64,000 bases of DNA from Embleya hyalina (GCF_003967355.1 NZ_BIFH01000032.1:76632-140631); one strand, 5' to 3'; shown: positions 15,102 to 23,391, counted from the stretch's first letter. The notes: generated by a model not told the origin, from the letters alone. Made by a program: numbers and translations.

Positions 15102-16007
15102 TCAGCGGGCGTCGATCACCGGGTTGGTCAGCGTGCCGATGCGCTCGACGGTCGCCTCGACCACGTCGCCCGGCCGCAGGTACTGCGGCGGGACCTGGGC
15201 CGCGCCGACCCCGGACGGCGAGCCGGTGGAGATCACGTCGCCGGGCTCCAGGGTCATCCCGGACGAGATGTCGGCGATCAGCCGAGGGATGTCGAACAAC
15301 ATGTGCCGGGTGTTGGACTTCTGCTTGACGTCGCCGTTGACCCGCAGCGACAGGTCGAGGGCCTGGGCGTCGGGGATCTCGTCGGCGGTGACCACGGCCG
15401 GGCCGAACGGGGCGTAGGAGTCCTGGCCCTTGGAGAAGAACCACTGCCCGGAGCGGCGCTGGTCCCGGGCGCTGATGTCGTTCATGATGCTGTAGCCGAA
15501 CACGTGGTCCCACGCGTCGGCTTCGCTCACCTTGTAGGCGGTTCGGCCGATCACCACCGCGAGTTCGCATTCCCAGTCGAGCTGTGCGGTCAGGGCCGCG
15601 TTGTGCAGGATCGGCGCTCCCGGGCCGGTCACCGCGGTGGCGGGCTTCCCGAACAGCACCGGACGGTCCGGGAGTTCCTTCGCGGTGTCGAGGGTGCGGC
15701 TGGATTCGGCGACGTGCTCGACGTAGTTGAGCCCGATGCCGATGATCTTCCCGGGGCGCAGCGGCGCGAGCAGCCGCACCTCGCCCGTGGCGTGCACGGT
15801 GCCGGCCGGGCGGTCGGCGGGCGCGCCGGCGAGCAGTTCGCGCGCGGTGTCGAGCGCGTCGGCGCCCGCCCGGACGAACGACAGCAGGTCGCCGGGGAGT
15901 TCGACGCCCGCGGCGGCGGCCAGGGCGGCCAGATCCGTCACGTGCGCGCCGTCCTCGGCGCCCAGGCGGGGCGACGAGTCGCCGACGGTGTAGGTGACCA
16001 GGCGCAT
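15102..16007 (-). CDS. Fumarylacetoacetate hydrolase-family protein (acylpyruvate hydrolase)
   Basis: This 301-residue protein has the FAH fold. IIGIGLNYVEHVAESS and RPVLFGKP start the catalytic domain. The metal-binding set is WECELAVVIG (Glu residues) together with the downstream Asp in the GYSIMNDISARDQRRSGQWF segment, then KGQDSYAPFGPAVV, and ISTGSPSGVG closes the active site. The family cleaves C-C bonds in acylpyruvates with Mg2+ or Mn2+. After gentisate ring opening, the substrate should be maleylpyruvate (giving maleate plus pyruvate) or fumarylpyruvate (giving fumarate plus pyruvate). The adjacent maleate isomerase argues for the first. It lies 76 bases after the gentisate dioxygenase gene. 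Confidence 0.9.
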   Translation of the reverse strand: MRLVTYTVGDSSPRLGAEDGAHVTDLAALAAAAGVELPGDLLSFVRAGADALDTARELLAGAPADRPAGTVHATGEVRLLAPLRPGKIIGIGLNYVEHVAESSRTLDTAKELPDRPVLFGKPATAVTGPGAPILHNAALTAQLDWECELAVVIGRTAYKVSEADAWDHVFGYSIMNDISARDQRRSGQWFFSKGQDSYAPFGPAVVTADEIPDAQALDLSLRVNGDVKQKSNTRHMLFDIPRLIADISSGMTLEPGDVISTGSPSGVGAAQVPPQYLRPGDVVEATVERIGTLTNPVIDAR

Positions 16008-16083
16008 GGGGTGTCCTCACTGTCTTGCGTCCGGGCGGCGCGGTCGCGGCGCCTCGGGTGGTGGGTGTGCGGGATGAACCGGC

Positions 16084-17199
16084 TCAGCCGGCCGGCGTCG
16101 GCTGGTGGCCGTCGTTGTCGACGTAGGCCTCTTCGCGGAAGAAGCCCAGCGAACGCATCACGGGGAAGTCGTCGAACGAGAACAGCACCGCGTCCTCGCC
16201 CTGATCGAGGTTGGCGTGCTCGTGCCACGCCCACGCGGGCACCGCGAAGACGTCGCCCTCGTGCCACTCGAACCGCTGCCCGGCCACGATCGAGACGCCG
16301 TGTCCCTTGGCCGCGGTGTACACGACCGAGCCGGTGTGCCGGTGTGCCTTCGTCGCCTGGCCGGCGCGCAGGAGTTGGATGTGCGCGCCCATCGTGGGCA
16401 TCACCGAGCCGCCGGTGGCGGGGTTGGTGTACTCCATGATCAGGCCGTCGTACGGCGATCCCTCGCTCGCCTTCGCCAGGTCGAGCAGCGCCTGGTAGGT
16501 GGGCTCCCACGGCCAGGCGAGCAGCGGCGAGTAGGGCCGGGTCCACCGTTCGACGCCGTACGGCACGAGGTTGCCGCCGTAGGTCAGGACGGAGGAGTTC
16601 ACCACCTTGCCGGGCACCTGGTAGACGTCCGGGTGGACCTCGTAGAAGCCCGCGTCGAGCGCGTTGACCAGCGGGATGTCCAGGCCGTCCTGCCAGATCA
16701 CCGGCGTGTCGTCGGACTCGTTGCCGTGCTCGTGCCAGGTCCCGTTCGGGGTGATCGCGAAGTCGCGGGCGCCGACCCGCAGTTTCTCGCCGTCCACGAT
16801 CGTCCAGGCGCCGGTGCCCTCCAGGACGAACCGCAGCGCGGCGGCCTGGTGTCGGTGTGCGGTCATCGACTCGCCGGGGCCCATGATCTGCAGGCCGGTG
16901 TAGAGCAGGCCCGCGGCGGCGCTGACGTCCCGGCGGCCGGGGTTGACCAGCATGACCACCCGGCGGCCGGCGTCGTCGGCCTTGACCAGGTCGAGCGCCT
17001 TGCGCACCAGCGGGCGCAGTTCGGCGTAGCGCCACAGCGTGGGTACCGACTTGGGCTGCGGGTACCAGGGTTCGATCTCGTTTGCCACGGTCCACAGCGC
17101 GCCGGCCTCGCGGTCGGCCAACTCGGCGTAGTAGGCGCTCAGTTCCGGGGTGTCGGTGACTCGGGCCCGGCCCAGCATGTTGTCGTCCTGGGTGGTCAT
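16084..17199 (-). CDS. Gentisate 1,2-dioxygenase
   Basis: This 371-residue bicupin Fe(II) ring-cleaving enzyme carries its N-terminal cupin ligands in MTAHRHQAAALRFVLEG (His-x-His) and TWHEHGN. The C-terminal cupin repeats the pattern with KAHRHTGSVVYTA and WAWHEHANLDQG. VLEGTGAWTIVDGE is typical of the family. It opens gentisate between the carboxyl- and hydroxyl-bearing carbons to maleylpyruvate. The start overlaps the nitrilase stop (ATGA), so it is translationally coupled, and GAGGAG lies just before the ATG. In the Streptomyces sp. WA46 salicylate pathway the corresponding enzyme is SdgD. 1-hydroxy-2-naphthoate or salicylate dioxygenases are related alternatives, but the neighbouring salicylyl-CoA hydroxylase supports gentisate. 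Confidence 0.93.
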   Translation of the reverse strand: MTTQDDNMLGRARVTDTPELSAYYAELADREAGALWTVANEIEPWYPQPKSVPTLWRYAELRPLVRKALDLVKADDAGRRVVMLVNPGRRDVSAAAGLLYTGLQIMGPGESMTAHRHQAAALRFVLEGTGAWTIVDGEKLRVGARDFAITPNGTWHEHGNESDDTPVIWQDGLDIPLVNALDAGFYEVHPDVYQVPGKVVNSSVLTYGGNLVPYGVERWTRPYSPLLAWPWEPTYQALLDLAKASEGSPYDGLIMEYTNPATGGSVMPTMGAHIQLLRAGQATKAHRHTGSVVYTAAKGHGVSIVAGQRFEWHEGDVFAVPAWAWHEHANLDQGEDAVLFSFDDFPVMRSLGFFREEAYVDNDGHQPTPAG

Positions 17200-18260
17200 G
17201 TCTCCTCCTCGGGTACGGGGGTGGCGGCGGGGGCGAGGGGCGTCGCGGTGGCGGGGTCGTGGGTGAACGTGATCGGGGACCGGGGCCGGTTGTCCACGTT
17301 CAGCGCGAAGACGTCGAAGCGGTTGTAGTGGCCGACGATGTCGTGCATCTGCTTGGGCTGGATGCACCTGGCGAGGTCGATGTCGGCGTAGACGATGCCC
17401 TCGTCGTCGATCAGCGGTTCGCCGACGGGGCGGCCGTCCGGGCCGAACACGCCCGAGTAGGCGCTGCGTTCGCGGCCCAGCTGCTTGCGCACCTCCTCGT
17501 CGTCGCCGGCGATGGCGTCGACGATCTCGGGCGAGATGGTCGAGCAGGCCACCACCGAGAACACCTTGCCCTCGAAGCTGTGCGCGGCGGTGCGGACCGC
17601 GATCGCGTCGGCCATGTCGTAGTCGGCGGGCGCCACGGGCAGGGCGATGTAGCTCGCGGCGTGTACGAGTTCGCCCTGGGCGAGCAGGGTGAAGCGGGCC
17701 AGCGTGTTGGTGTTCTCGCCGCACGCGAGCACGCCGAGCGGGCCGATGCCGGTCGGGTGCACCCGCAGCGAGCTGCCGTCGCCGCCGGTCCAGGTCAGCT
17801 TCTCCGCCCAGGTGGGCACCAGCTTGCGGTGCACCCCGATCAGTTCGCCGTCGGCGTCGATGGTCAGCATGGTGTTGTAGAGCACGCCCATGCTGTGCGG
17901 GCCGCGCTCGTTGACGCCGATCACCACCACCGCGCCGGCCGCCCGGGCCGCCGCGCGCAGCGTTTCCACGTGCGGGCCCGGTACGTCCACCGAGGACCGG
18001 TACAGGCGTTCGTACCAGGGTGAGCCCTGGACCGGGTTCATCGTCCAGTTCCAGTACGGATATCCGGGGACGAACGCCTCGGGGAAGACGATCAGTTCGG
18101 CGCCGTTGCCGGCGGCCTCGCGGATCAGCGCGACCGCCTTGGCCACGGTGGCGGCCGCGTCCAGGTAGACCGGCGCGGCCTGGACGGCGGCGGCCTTGAA
18201 CCGGGGCGGGTCGTCGCGTTGGGCGCCGGTGAGCACGATCGGTGGGGTGGGACCTGTCAT
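17196..18260 (-). CDS. Nitrilase (aliphatic nitrilase-like)
   Basis: This 354-residue carbon-nitrogen hydrolase has the catalytic triad Glu61 in VFPEAF, Lys in GVHRKLVPTW (near 143) and Cys in GVLACGENTNTLARF (near 177). The CGENTNTLARF motif is typical of aliphatic nitrilases rather than plant-type or arylacetonitrilases. Such enzymes hydrolyse nitriles to acids plus ammonia. It lies between the salicylyl-CoA hydroxylase and the gentisate dioxygenase genes and overlaps the latter by ATGA, so it is part of the operon. Its substrate is not obvious. It could supply an aromatic acid from a nitrile, or act on something unrelated. GAGGAG precedes the ATG at 18260. Confidence 0.9.
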   Translation of the reverse strand: MTGPTPPIVLTGAQRDDPPRFKAAAVQAAPVYLDAAATVAKAVALIREAAGNGAELIVFPEAFVPGYPYWNWTMNPVQGSPWYERLYRSSVDVPGPHVETLRAAARAAGAVVVIGVNERGPHSMGVLYNTMLTIDADGELIGVHRKLVPTWAEKLTWTGGDGSSLRVHPTGIGPLGVLACGENTNTLARFTLLAQGELVHAASYIALPVAPADYDMADAIAVRTAAHSFEGKVFSVVACSTISPEIVDAIAGDDEEVRKQLGRERSAYSGVFGPDGRPVGEPLIDDEGIVYADIDLARCIQPKQMHDIVGHYNRFDVFALNVDNRPRSPITFTHDPATATPLAPAATPVPEEET

Positions 18261-18316
18261 GGCGGGCTCCTCGTGGTGCGCTGTTCGGTCGGCGGATACG
18301 AGGTCGGGGTGTCGGC

Positions 18317-20707
18317 TCACCTCCGGCCGGGTGCGGTGACCAGGCGGGGGTCGGTCTCCGGCCGCCACCGCCGCGGCACGGTCTCGACCTCCGCGCGCGA
18401 CAGGTGCAGCCGGGGCGGCACTCGATCACTACCCGCGCCGGGCGGTTTGCGACTGCCGGGCCGCCAGGCGTTCGGCCAGGGCGCGCCCGGTCCGGCGTAG
18501 CCCTGGTCGGCGGCGGCGTGCAGCGTCCACAGCGGGTCGTACAGGTGCGCGCGGCCCACCGCGCACAGGTCCGCCCGGCCCGCGAGCAGGATCGAGTTGA
18601 CGTCGTCGTAGGTGGAGATCGCGCCGACCGCGATGGTCGGCACGCCGGTCGCGTTGCGGATCAGGTCGGCGAACGGCGTCTGGTAGCCGCGTCCGTAGGC
18701 GGGTCGCTCGTACGGCACGACCTCGCCCGAGGACACGTCGATGGCGTCCGCGCCGGCCGCCGCGAGCGCCCGGGCGATCCGCACCGCCTCGTCCTCGGTG
18801 GTGCCGCCCTCGGCCCAGTCGCTCGCCGAGATCCGCACCACCAGTGGCTTGTTGCTCGGCCACACCGCCCGCACGGCGGACAACACCTCGATCGGGAAGC
18901 GCAGTCGGCCGGCGAGCGAGCCGCCGTATTCGTCCTCGCGCAGGTTGGTCAGCGGGGACAGGAAACCGGAGAGCAGATGCCCGTGGCCGTACTGGAGTTC
19001 CAGCGCGTCGAAGCCCGCCCGGTCGGCGCGTGCGGCGGCGGCGGCGAACGCGGCGGTGATCGCGTCCAGATCGGCCCGGTCCGCCTCGCGCGGGCGGAAG
19101 TCGCCCTCGGCATCCCAGGGAATCGCGGACGCGGCCACCGTCGGCCACCCGTCCGGACCCAGCGGCGTCCACGCGCCGTCGGCGTTGGGCACCGAACCGG
19201 CCGCGCGGCGCCCGGCGTGCGTGAGCTGAATGCCCAACAGGGACCCGTTCGGGGCCTGTTCGCGCACCCGGGTGACCACCTCGCGCCAGGCCGTCCCCTG
19301 CGCGTCGGACCACAGGCCCGGACAGGCGGCGGTGGCACGGCCGTTGGGCAGTACGGCGGTCATGCCGGCGAAGACCAGGCTCGCCCCGCCGAGCGCGAGC
19401 GCGCCCAGGTGGGCGGCCTCGAACGGGCCGGGGAAGCCGTCGACGGCCGTGTAGGTGGCCATCGGCGGGACCACCACGCGGTTGCGCAGCCGGACCGAGC
19501 CGAGCCGGAAGGGCTGGAACATCGGTGCCGCGTCCACCCGGTCCGGTCGCCCGGCGGTGAACGCCGCGTCCACCTGCGCCACGAACGCCGGGTCGCGCTC
19601 GGACAGGTTGGCGTGGGTGACCCGGCGGCTGCGGGTGAGCAGGTTGAAGGCGAACTGCTCGGGCGCCTGGCCGACCGCCCGGTCGATGTTCTCGAACCAC
19701 TCCAGGCTGGCCTGCGCGGCGCGCTGCGTGGAGGCCACCACCGGCTTGCGCTCGGCCTCGTAGGCGGTGAGCGCGGCCGGGATGTCGGCGTGTTCGTTCA
19801 GGCACGCGGCCAGGGCGAGGGCGTCCTCCATGGCGAGTTTGGTGCCCGAGCCGATGGAGAAGTGCGCGGTGTGCGCGGCGTCGCCGAGCAGGACCACGTT
19901 CTCGTGGTGCCAGGTGGCGTTGCGCACCGTGGTGAACCGGATCCACCGCGAGTTGTTCGGGATCAGCCGGTGTCCGTCCAGGTGCTCGGCCAGCAGCGCC
20001 TCGCAGCGCGCGATGCCCGCCTCGTCACTGGCCCCGCGCGGCAGCTCGCGACCGGCGAACTCGGCGAACCCGCCGCGCCGCCAGGCGTCTTCGGCCAGTT
20101 CGACGATGAACGTGCTGCGCCGGTCGTCGAACGGATACGCGTGCACCTGCACCACGCCGAAGTCGTGCTTGTCGACGATGAAGGTGAACGCGTCGAAGAC
20201 CTTGTCCGTACCCAGCCACATGTAGCGGCAGCCGCGCTCGTCCAGATCGGGCCGGAACACGTCGGCGTAGCGCTCGCGCACGGTGGAGCGCACCCCGTCC
20301 GAGGCGACCACCAGGTCGTGCGTGCGCGCCAGTTCGTCCACGGGCGGGGCCTCGGTGCGGTAGCGCAGGTCGATGCCGAGCGCCGCGCAGCGCTCCTGCA
20401 GGATGCGCAACAGCCGCTCCCGGCCGAGCGCGGCGAACCCGTGCCCCCCGGAGGTGAGCGTGCGTCCGCCGTAGCGCACGTCGACGTCCGTCCAGCGGGC
20501 GAAGCCCTCGGACATCGCGGCGAAGATCTCCGGGTCGGCCTGGGCGATGCCGTCCAGGGTCTCGTCGGAGAACACCACGCCGAAGCCGAACACGTCGTCG
20601 GGTGCGTTGCGCTCCCACAGGGTGATCTCCGACGCCGGCGAGAGCTGCTTGGCGAGGGCGGCGAAGTACAACCCGCCCGGCCCGCCGCCGATGACTGCTA
20701 TGCGCAC
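18317..20707 (-). CDS. sdgC: Bifunctional salicylyl-CoA 5-hydroxylase/oxidoreductase
   Basis: This 796-residue two-domain flavoprotein has at residues 1-390 a class A FAD monooxygenase: RIAVIGGGPGGLYF at the N-terminus, GFGVVFSDETL, and GDAAHTAHFSIGSGTK near 285. Residues 415-750 are an Old Yellow Enzyme-type domain (MFQPFRLGSVRLRNRVVVPPM, ALELQYGHGHLLSGFLSP, REDEYGGSLAGRLRFP, VGRAHLYDP). This architecture is that of salicylyl-CoA 5-hydroxylase (SdgC) and of 2-aminobenzoyl-CoA monooxygenase/reductase. With gentisate dioxygenase in the operon, salicylyl-CoA to gentisyl-CoA is the best reading. The GTG at 20707 has GGAGG five bases upstream; an upstream TTG is possible but overlaps that site. 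It has its own upstream region containing the 19-bp shared motif. Confidence 0.9.
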   Translation of the reverse strand: MRIAVIGGGPGGLYFAALAKQLSPASEITLWERNAPDDVFGFGVVFSDETLDGIAQADPEIFAAMSEGFARWTDVDVRYGGRTLTSGGHGFAALGRERLLRILQERCAALGIDLRYRTEAPPVDELARTHDLVVASDGVRSTVRERYADVFRPDLDERGCRYMWLGTDKVFDAFTFIVDKHDFGVVQVHAYPFDDRRSTFIVELAEDAWRRGGFAEFAGRELPRGASDEAGIARCEALLAEHLDGHRLIPNNSRWIRFTTVRNATWHHENVVLLGDAAHTAHFSIGSGTKLAMEDALALAACLNEHADIPAALTAYEAERKPVVASTQRAAQASLEWFENIDRAVGQAPEQFAFNLLTRSRRVTHANLSERDPAFVAQVDAAFTAGRPDRVDAAPMFQPFRLGSVRLRNRVVVPPMATYTAVDGFPGPFEAAHLGALALGGASLVFAGMTAVLPNGRATAACPGLWSDAQGTAWREVVTRVREQAPNGSLLGIQLTHAGRRAAGSVPNADGAWTPLGPDGWPTVAASAIPWDAEGDFRPREADRADLDAITAAFAAAAARADRAGFDALELQYGHGHLLSGFLSPLTNLREDEYGGSLAGRLRFPIEVLSAVRAVWPSNKPLVVRISASDWAEGGTTEDEAVRIARALAAAGADAIDVSSGEVVPYERPAYGRGYQTPFADLIRNATGVPTIAVGAISTYDDVNSILLAGRADLCAVGRAHLYDPLWTLHAAADQGYAGPGAPWPNAWRPGSRKPPGAGSDRVPPRLHLSRAEVETVPRRWRPETDPRLVTAPGRR

Positions 20708-20760
20708 AGCGTCCTCCAATATTCCCGGCCTATCCGAGCGTATGTAATAAATTCCACGGT

Positions 20761-20779
20761 CGTCAACATCACGCGATAT
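20761..20779 (-). promoter_or_regulatory. Shared 19-bp motif upstream of the hydroxylase gene
   Basis: CGTCAACATCACGCGATAT lies 54 bases upstream of the salicylyl-CoA hydroxylase start, in a locally A/T-rich 126-base gap. It matches 14 of 19 positions with the segment upstream of the CoA ligase gene (23078-23096), in the same orientation and at a similar distance from the start codon. A common regulator of both transcription units is inferred. Confidence 0.6.
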
Positions 20780-20833
20780 CCGAAGGTTCGGATCGCGGGT
20801 GCGATCCGCCCGATCACGCGGGGTGCGCGCGGT

Positions 20834-21343
20834 TCAGGTGTAGGACTCCGGGCGCTGCGGGCCGCCCCGGGACAGCGCGGTCCTGACCTCGTCCGGCCAC
20901 GGCGACGCGCCCTTCTGATCCGGCGGACAGTGCACGACGGACAGCCGGCCGGTCGCGGCCACGCCGTGCTCGCCCCGCACCTCGAACGAGTAGTGCAGCG
21001 AGCTGGTACCCACCCGGTCGATGCGCAGCAGGATGTACGCGGCCTCGCCGAACCACAGTCGTTCGAGGTAGTCCGCCTCGAAGTGCACCCGGGGGATCCG
21101 ACCGAACAGGTCGCCCACGCCCAGTCGGCGCAGCAGTACCGCCTCGGTCGCCTCGACCCAGCGCTGTACGGCCGAGTGGTGGTAGTGGCCGGCCGCGTCG
21201 GTGTCCTGCCACTCGACGCGGCGCTCGACCACGACGGAGGGCGGTTCGGCGCGGTCGTCGACGGCCGGGTCGGTGGGGTCGGTCACGGTGGGCCGGATCG
21301 GGCCGGTCGGGCCGGTCGGGCCGGTCGGGCTGTCTTCGGGCAT
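20834..21343 (-). CDS. Hot-dog fold acyl-CoA thioesterase
   Basis: This 169-residue protein of the 4-hydroxybenzoyl-CoA thioesterase family has VEWQDTDAAGHYHHSAVQRW (residues 45-65) as the active-site strand-helix with the conserved Asp. HFEADYLERLWFGEAAYILL and LHYSFEVRGEHGVAATGRLSVVHC complete the fold. The first 35 residues are disordered and include a GPTGPTGP stretch from a 9-bp DNA repeat. In the salicylate route through CoA esters, gentisyl-CoA must be hydrolysed to gentisate before ring cleavage, and this enzyme is the obvious candidate. It starts 11 bases after the CoA ligase stop, so the two are co-translated. A 125-base gap with the shared motif follows, before the hydroxylase. Confidence 0.88.
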   Translation of the reverse strand: MPEDSPTGPTGPTGPIRPTVTDPTDPAVDDRAEPPSVVVERRVEWQDTDAAGHYHHSAVQRWVEATEAVLLRRLGVGDLFGRIPRVHFEADYLERLWFGEAAYILLRIDRVGTSSLHYSFEVRGEHGVAATGRLSVVHCPPDQKGASPWPDEVRTALSRGGPQRPESYT

Positions 21344-21354
21344 CGTCGCGCCTT

Positions 21355-23013
21355 TCACGAGGCTTTTGGGGCAGGGGAGTTCGGCGCCGGTTCGCCGGCG
21401 TTGGCGGCCCAGGCGCGCAGTTCGGCGCGGCGCAGCTTGCCGTTGCCGGTTCGGGGCAGGGCGGTCACGAACTCGACGGCGCGCGGGTACTTGTACGGCG
21501 CGATCGTGCTCTTGACGTAGGACTGGATGCGCTCGGCGGTGTCCGCGTCGGCCGCGATCCCCTCGCGCAGCACGACGTACGCCTTGACGATCAGCCCGCG
21601 GCGGGGGTCCGGCGCGCCGACCACGCCGCACTCGGCGACGTCGGGGTGTGCGGCCAGGGCCACTTCGACCTCGGGGCCGGCGATGTTGTAGCCGGAGGAG
21701 ACGATCATGTCGTCGCTGCGAGCCTGGTACCAGAGGTAGCCGTCGGCGTCCCGGACGTAGGTGTCGCCGGTGATGTTCCAGCCGTCGCGCACGTAGCCAA
21801 GCTGGCGCGGGTCGTCCAGGTAGCGGCAGCCGGTCGGGCCCTTGACCGCGAGCTGCCCCGGCGTGCCGTCGGGGACCGGCTTGCCGTCGCCGTCCAGGAC
21901 GACGGCCTCGAAACCGGGTACGGCCCGCCCCGTCGCGCCGGGCCGGATGTCCCCGTCGGCGGCGGAGACGAACACGTGCAGCAGCTCGGTCGCGCCGATG
22001 CCGTCGATCAGCTCGATGCCGGTGGCCGCGTGCAGGTCGTGCCAGGTCTCCGCGGGCAGCGTCTCGCCCGCCGACACGCAGCGCCGCAGGCCCCGGAGGA
22101 GATCGGCCAGGCCCGCGGCCATGATCGCCCGGTACGCGGTCGGCGCGGTGAACAGCACGGTGACGCCGTGGTCGGCGACGATCCGGGCCAGCCGCTCGGG
22201 GGTGGCGTGTTCGAGCAGCAGGGTGGCCGCGCCGACGTGCAGCGGGAAGACCACCAGGCCGCCGAGACCGAAGGTGAAGCCGAGCGGCGGGGTGCCCGCG
22301 AACAGGTCGTCCGGGGTGGGCTTGAGGATGTGCCGGGAGAAGGTGTCGGAGTTGGCCGGCACGTCGCGGTGGAAGTGCATGGTGGCCTTGGGCCGACCGG
22401 TGGTGCCGGAGGTGAACGCGATCAGCGCCACGTCGTCGGCGGCGGTGTCCACGGCCTCGAAGCCGGCGCTCTTGGTCGCGCAGCGCCGGGTCAGGTCGTC
22501 GGTCGTGTCGCCGCCGTAGGCCACGGTGGTCAGGCCGGGGACGGCCGCGGCGGTCAGTTCGTCCAGGTAGCGGTGGTCGCACAGCGCGACCGTGGGCCGG
22601 CCGATCTCGCACAGCGTGGTCAACTCGTGCGCCCTGAGCAGCGGCATCGTGGTCACCACGACGCCGCCGGCCTTGAGCACGCCGAACCAGCAGGCGACCA
22701 GCCACGGGTTGTTCGGGCCGCGCAGCAGGACGCGGTTGCCCGGCACCAGGCCGAGGTCCTCGGTCAGCACCCGGGCGACCTGATCGGCCCTGGTTCGCAG
22801 GTCGCCGTAGCTCCACTGCTCGTCCAGGGTGACCAGACACCGTCGCTCGGCACCGAGCCGATCGATGGTGTCGTCGAGCAGGACCCGGGCGCAGTTCAGC
22901 CGGGTCGGATAGCGCAATTCCGGTAGTTCGAAACGCAGTTCGGGCCACTGCTCGGCAGGTGGCAATCGATCACGACAGAACGTGTCGACGTGAGCGGAAC
23001 GGGACAGCTCCAT
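21355..23013 (-). CDS. Aryl-CoA ligase (salicylate- or 2-aminobenzoate-CoA ligase type)
   Basis: This 552-residue acyl-adenylate-forming enzyme has its P-loop-like motif FTSGTTGRPKATMHFH near residue 195. Further motifs are GIGATELLHVF (A5), GDTYVRDADGYLWYQARSDDMI (A7/A8 hinge) and LPRTGNGKLRRAEL (A10, catalytic Lys). TMPLLRAHELTTL and EIGRPTVALCDHRYLDEL resemble 2-aminobenzoate- and benzoate-CoA ligases. It should activate salicylate to salicylyl-CoA, with ATP and CoA, as the first step of the operon. Anthranilate is a fair alternative, because the downstream hydroxylase also has an anthraniloyl-CoA relative. The ATG at 23013 was preferred to one 15 bases upstream because AGGTG is correctly spaced only for 23013. 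Confidence 0.9.
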   Translation of the reverse strand: MELSRSAHVDTFCRDRLPPAEQWPELRFELPELRYPTRLNCARVLLDDTIDRLGAERRCLVTLDEQWSYGDLRTRADQVARVLTEDLGLVPGNRVLLRGPNNPWLVACWFGVLKAGGVVVTTMPLLRAHELTTLCEIGRPTVALCDHRYLDELTAAAVPGLTTVAYGGDTTDDLTRRCATKSAGFEAVDTAADDVALIAFTSGTTGRPKATMHFHRDVPANSDTFSRHILKPTPDDLFAGTPPLGFTFGLGGLVVFPLHVGAATLLLEHATPERLARIVADHGVTVLFTAPTAYRAIMAAGLADLLRGLRRCVSAGETLPAETWHDLHAATGIELIDGIGATELLHVFVSAADGDIRPGATGRAVPGFEAVVLDGDGKPVPDGTPGQLAVKGPTGCRYLDDPRQLGYVRDGWNITGDTYVRDADGYLWYQARSDDMIVSSGYNIAGPEVEVALAAHPDVAECGVVGAPDPRRGLIVKAYVVLREGIAADADTAERIQSYVKSTIAPYKYPRAVEFVTALPRTGNGKLRRAELRAWAANAGEPAPNSPAPKAS

Positions 23014-23077
23014 GTGCGCGCACCTCATCCTGGTGTCAGCGGGAGTCGCGGAGCCAGTATCTATCAATTATGACGAC

Positions 23078-23096
23078 AGTCAATGTTGCGCGATAT
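23078..23096 (-). promoter_or_regulatory. Shared 19-bp motif upstream of the CoA ligase gene
   Basis: AGTCAATGTTGCGCGATAT lies 65 bases upstream of the ligase start codon. It aligns without gaps to the motif upstream of the hydroxylase gene; the five differences include four transitions. Both sites sit in short A/T-rich islands within GC-rich DNA, as expected for promoters with an operator. Confidence 0.6.
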
Positions 23097-23209
23097 ATTT
23101 CCTTCGGCGGGACCGTCGGGACGGGCGGGATCGGCAGACGGCGGGACCGGCTGGACCGGCGGACGGCGCCTCCGGCGAAACGAGGGTCGACGGGCCCGGG
23201 CACACGAAC

Positions 23210-23268
23210 GCCCACCCCGGCGGGCGGTATCCGGGCCGAGGCCGGGATACCGGGGTGCCGAGGTGGGC
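23210..23268 (-). terminator. Nested inverted repeat downstream of glmS
   Basis: Outer arms GCCCACC (23210-23216) and GGTGGGC (23262-23268) enclose CGGTATCC/GGATACCG and GGCC/GGCC arms, giving a long imperfect hairpin. It is about 120 bases past the glmS stop on the minus strand and upstream of the ligase promoter, so it probably insulates the two. Confidence 0.5.
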
Positions 23269-23271
23269 GGG

Positions 23272-23307
23272 ATCGACGCGATCGACGCGATCGATGCGAT
23301 TGACGGG
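23272..23307. repeat. 9-bp tandem repeat, four units
   Basis: ATCGACGCG at 23272-23280 and 23281-23289, then ATCGATGCG and ATTGACGGG. It lies directly next to the nested hairpin in the glmS-ligase gap. It is in non-coding sequence and has no evident function. Confidence 0.75.
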
Positions 23308-23391
23308 ACATGGTCGCGAGAGTCCCCCACTCGGGGGCTCGTACCACCGTGCTTGGACCTTTCGGGTGAGCCGAGAGGCGCCGAAGCCCGG

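Larger units (their letters stand above)
23014..23391. other. Intergenic stretch between CoA ligase and glmS genes
   Basis: These 378 bases contain no convincing gene. On the ligase side there is an A/T-rich promoter region with the 19-bp shared motif (23078-23096). In the middle is a nested inverted repeat (23210-23268) followed by a 9-bp tandem repeat (23272-23307). Nearest glmS is plain GC-rich sequence. Several short frames cross it but read as low-complexity Ile-Ala-Ser or Gly-rich strings. Confidence 0.6.

Noticed and set aside
10312-15417. A long plus-strand open frame opposite the exporter, hydrolase and kinase genes
   Set aside because: It is antisense to four well-supported minus-strand genes and has no recognisable protein features.
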